Below are positions 7,615 to 8,623 of a stretch of 8,623 nucleotides of DNA, piece after piece. The position numbers and the translations under genes were made by a program. The notes beneath the pieces were generated by a model, which made no database searches, was not told the origin of the DNA, and saw only the letters and a program-made list of their open reading frames with translations. The stretch's first letter is position 1; each line of letters starts with the position of its first letter. Source of the DNA: an uncultured Haemophilus sp. (GTDB taxonomy: Bacteria > Pseudomonadota > Gammaproteobacteria > Enterobacterales > Pasteurellaceae); assembly GCA_902482195.1 (NCBI GenBank), contig CABSZQ010000032.1:1-8623 (forward strand), read 5' to 3'.

Positions 7615-7619
7615 AAGGA
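7615..7619 (+). promoter_or_regulatory. ilvC ribosome binding site
   Basis: AAGGA, six bases before the ATG at 7626, is the first G-containing element after the G-free leader. It fixes the ilvC start, which also matches homologues. Confidence 0.85.
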
Positions 7620-7625
7620 TGAAAA

Positions 7626-8623
7626 ATGGCTAACTATTTTAACACATTAAATTTACGCGAAAAATTAGACCAATTAGGTCGTTGTCGTTTTATGGATCGC
7701 AGCGAATTTGCTGACGGTTGCAACTACTTAAAAGGCAAAAAAATCGTTATCGTAGGTTGTGGCGCACAAGGTTTAAACCAAGGTTTAAATATGCGTGACT
7801 CTGGCTTAGATATTTCTTACGCATTACGCCCTGAAGCGATTGCGGAAAAACGTGCTTCATTCCAACGTGCAACCGAAAATGGCTTTAAAGTGGGTACTTA
7901 CCAAGAGTTAATCCCAACCGCAGACTTAGTCATTAACTTAACGCCAGACAAACAACACTCTAAAGTGGTGGCTGATGTGATGCCATTAATGAAAAAAGAT
8001 TCTGCATTCGGTTACTCACACGGTTTCAACATCGTTGAAGTGGGTGAGCAAATCCGTGAAGACATCACTGTAGTAATGACTGCACCAAAATGTCCAGGTA
8101 CTGAAGTACGTGAAGAATACAAACGTGGTTTCGGTGTGCCAACATTAATCGCGGTTCACCCAGCAAATGACCCACGTGGTGAAGGTATGGCAATTGCAAA
8201 AGCATGGGCAGCAGCAACCGGTGGTGACCGTGCGGGCGTATTAGAATCTTCATTCGTTGCAGAAGTAAAATCTGACTTAATGGGCGAACAAACTATTCTT
8301 TGCGGTATGTTACAAGCAGGTTCTATCGTATGTTACGACAAATTAGTGGCAGACGGTAAAGATCCAGCATACGCAGGCAAATTGATCCAATACGGTTGGG
8401 AAACCATTACCGAAGCATTAAAACAAGGCGGTATCACATTAATGATGGATCGCTTATCAAACAGCGCAAAATTACGTGCATTTGAACTTGCTGAACAAAT
8501 CAAAGAAAGCCTTGGTTTCTTATATTACAAACACATGGATGACATCATCAGCGGTCACTTCTCAGCAACTATGATGGCTGACTGGGCAAATGGCGACAAA
8601 GATTTATTCGCATGGCGTGAAGC
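7626..8623 (+). CDS. ilvC: ketol-acid reductoisomerase, class II, 3' end missing
   Basis: The first 332 codons of a protein expected to be about 490 residues; the gene runs off the right edge. IlvC isomerises and reduces acetolactate to dihydroxyisovalerate (valine/leucine branch) and acetohydroxybutyrate to the isoleucine precursor, using NADPH and Mg2+ in the cytoplasm. The translation begins [18 protein letters not shown] and aligns without gaps to E. coli IlvC through at least residue 221. GCGAQG at 45-50 is the dinucleotide loop, and Arg68, Arg76 and Ser78 are the NADPH-selecting residues. His132, Lys155, Glu213, Asp217 and Glu221 are the catalytic and metal ligands visible here. The class II call rests on the sequence match and on the continuing open frame. 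Codon choice is strongly biased (Leu mostly TTA, Gly GGT, Arg CGT), unlike neighbouring genes, which suggests high expression. It is transcribed divergently from its regulator ilvY. Confidence 0.97.
   Translation, partial: MANYFNTLNLREKLDQLGRCRFMDRSEFADGCNYLKGKKIVIVGCGAQGLNQGLNMRDSGLDISYALRPEAIAEKRASFQRATENGFKVGTYQELIPTADLVINLTPDKQHSKVVADVMPLMKKDSAFGYSHGFNIVEVGEQIREDITVVMTAPKCPGTEVREEYKRGFGVPTLIAVHPANDPRGEGMAIAKAWAAATGGDRAGVLESSFVAEVKSDLMGEQTILCGMLQAGSIVCYDKLVADGKDPAYAGKLIQYGWETITEALKQGGITLMMDRLSNSAKLRAFELAEQIKESLGFLYYKHMDDIISGHFSATMMADWANGDKDLFAWRE

Noticed and set aside
8065..8253. Leftward open frame of 62 codons.
   Set aside because: It lies wholly inside ilvC on the opposite strand, has no family resemblance, and arises from the strong codon bias of ilvC.

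Overview
This window looks like a piece of Pasteurellaceae chromosome, from the Haemophilus/Aggregatibacter side of the family. The main support is seven perfect copies of the 9-base DNA uptake core AAGTGCGGT/ACCGCACTT, several followed by the expected A/T tract. The protein sequences and local gene pairs (yrdD-tsaC-aroE, ilvY/ilvC) also fit. A Haemophilus such as H. parainfluenzae or a close relative is likely, but the species cannot be fixed by eye.

Layout. Positions 1-4125 hold a compact leftward gene series: yheS (ABC-F ATPase), yrdD (four zinc ribbons), tsaC (threonylcarbamoyl-AMP synthase), aroE (shikimate dehydrogenase) and tag (3-methyladenine DNA glycosylase I, cut by the window edge). 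Gaps are 9 and 3 bases, with two 4-base ATGA stop/start overlaps, so this is almost certainly one operon. Positions 4126-4264 form a divergent promoter region with a TATAAT box and a 15-base near-palindrome. Positions 4265-5302 hold a rightward luciferase-like flavin oxidoreductase of the YhbW type. Two USS cores in opposite orientation form a hairpin at 5317-5343 that serves as a shared terminator between convergent genes.

Positions 5358-7463 hold a second leftward series: ilvY (LysR regulator), rarD (EamA permease) and glpE (single-domain rhodanese), with a 32-base gap and an 11-base overlap. Positions 7464-7625 form the ilvY/ilvC control region. It has a perfect LysR-type T-N11-A dyad, a second dyad next to the ilvC -35 region, a clear ilvC promoter, and a leader with no G for 82 bases that contains CA-rich tracts. 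Positions 7626-8623 hold the first 332 codons of ilvC (class II ketol-acid reductoisomerase), with codon use typical of a strongly expressed gene.

How the parts work together. IlvY, made leftward, is expected to activate ilvC rightward when acetolactate-type substrates accumulate. The CA-rich leader suggests an added post-transcriptional layer of the GcvB small-RNA type. The yheS operon mixes translation (YheS, TsaC), aromatic amino-acid synthesis (AroE) and DNA-related functions (YrdD, Tag). I see no mobile element, CRISPR array, tRNA or rRNA, and no novel defence-like or otherwise undescribed system. The window is mainly housekeeping, and its most interesting signals are in the ilvC leader and in where the uptake sequences sit.
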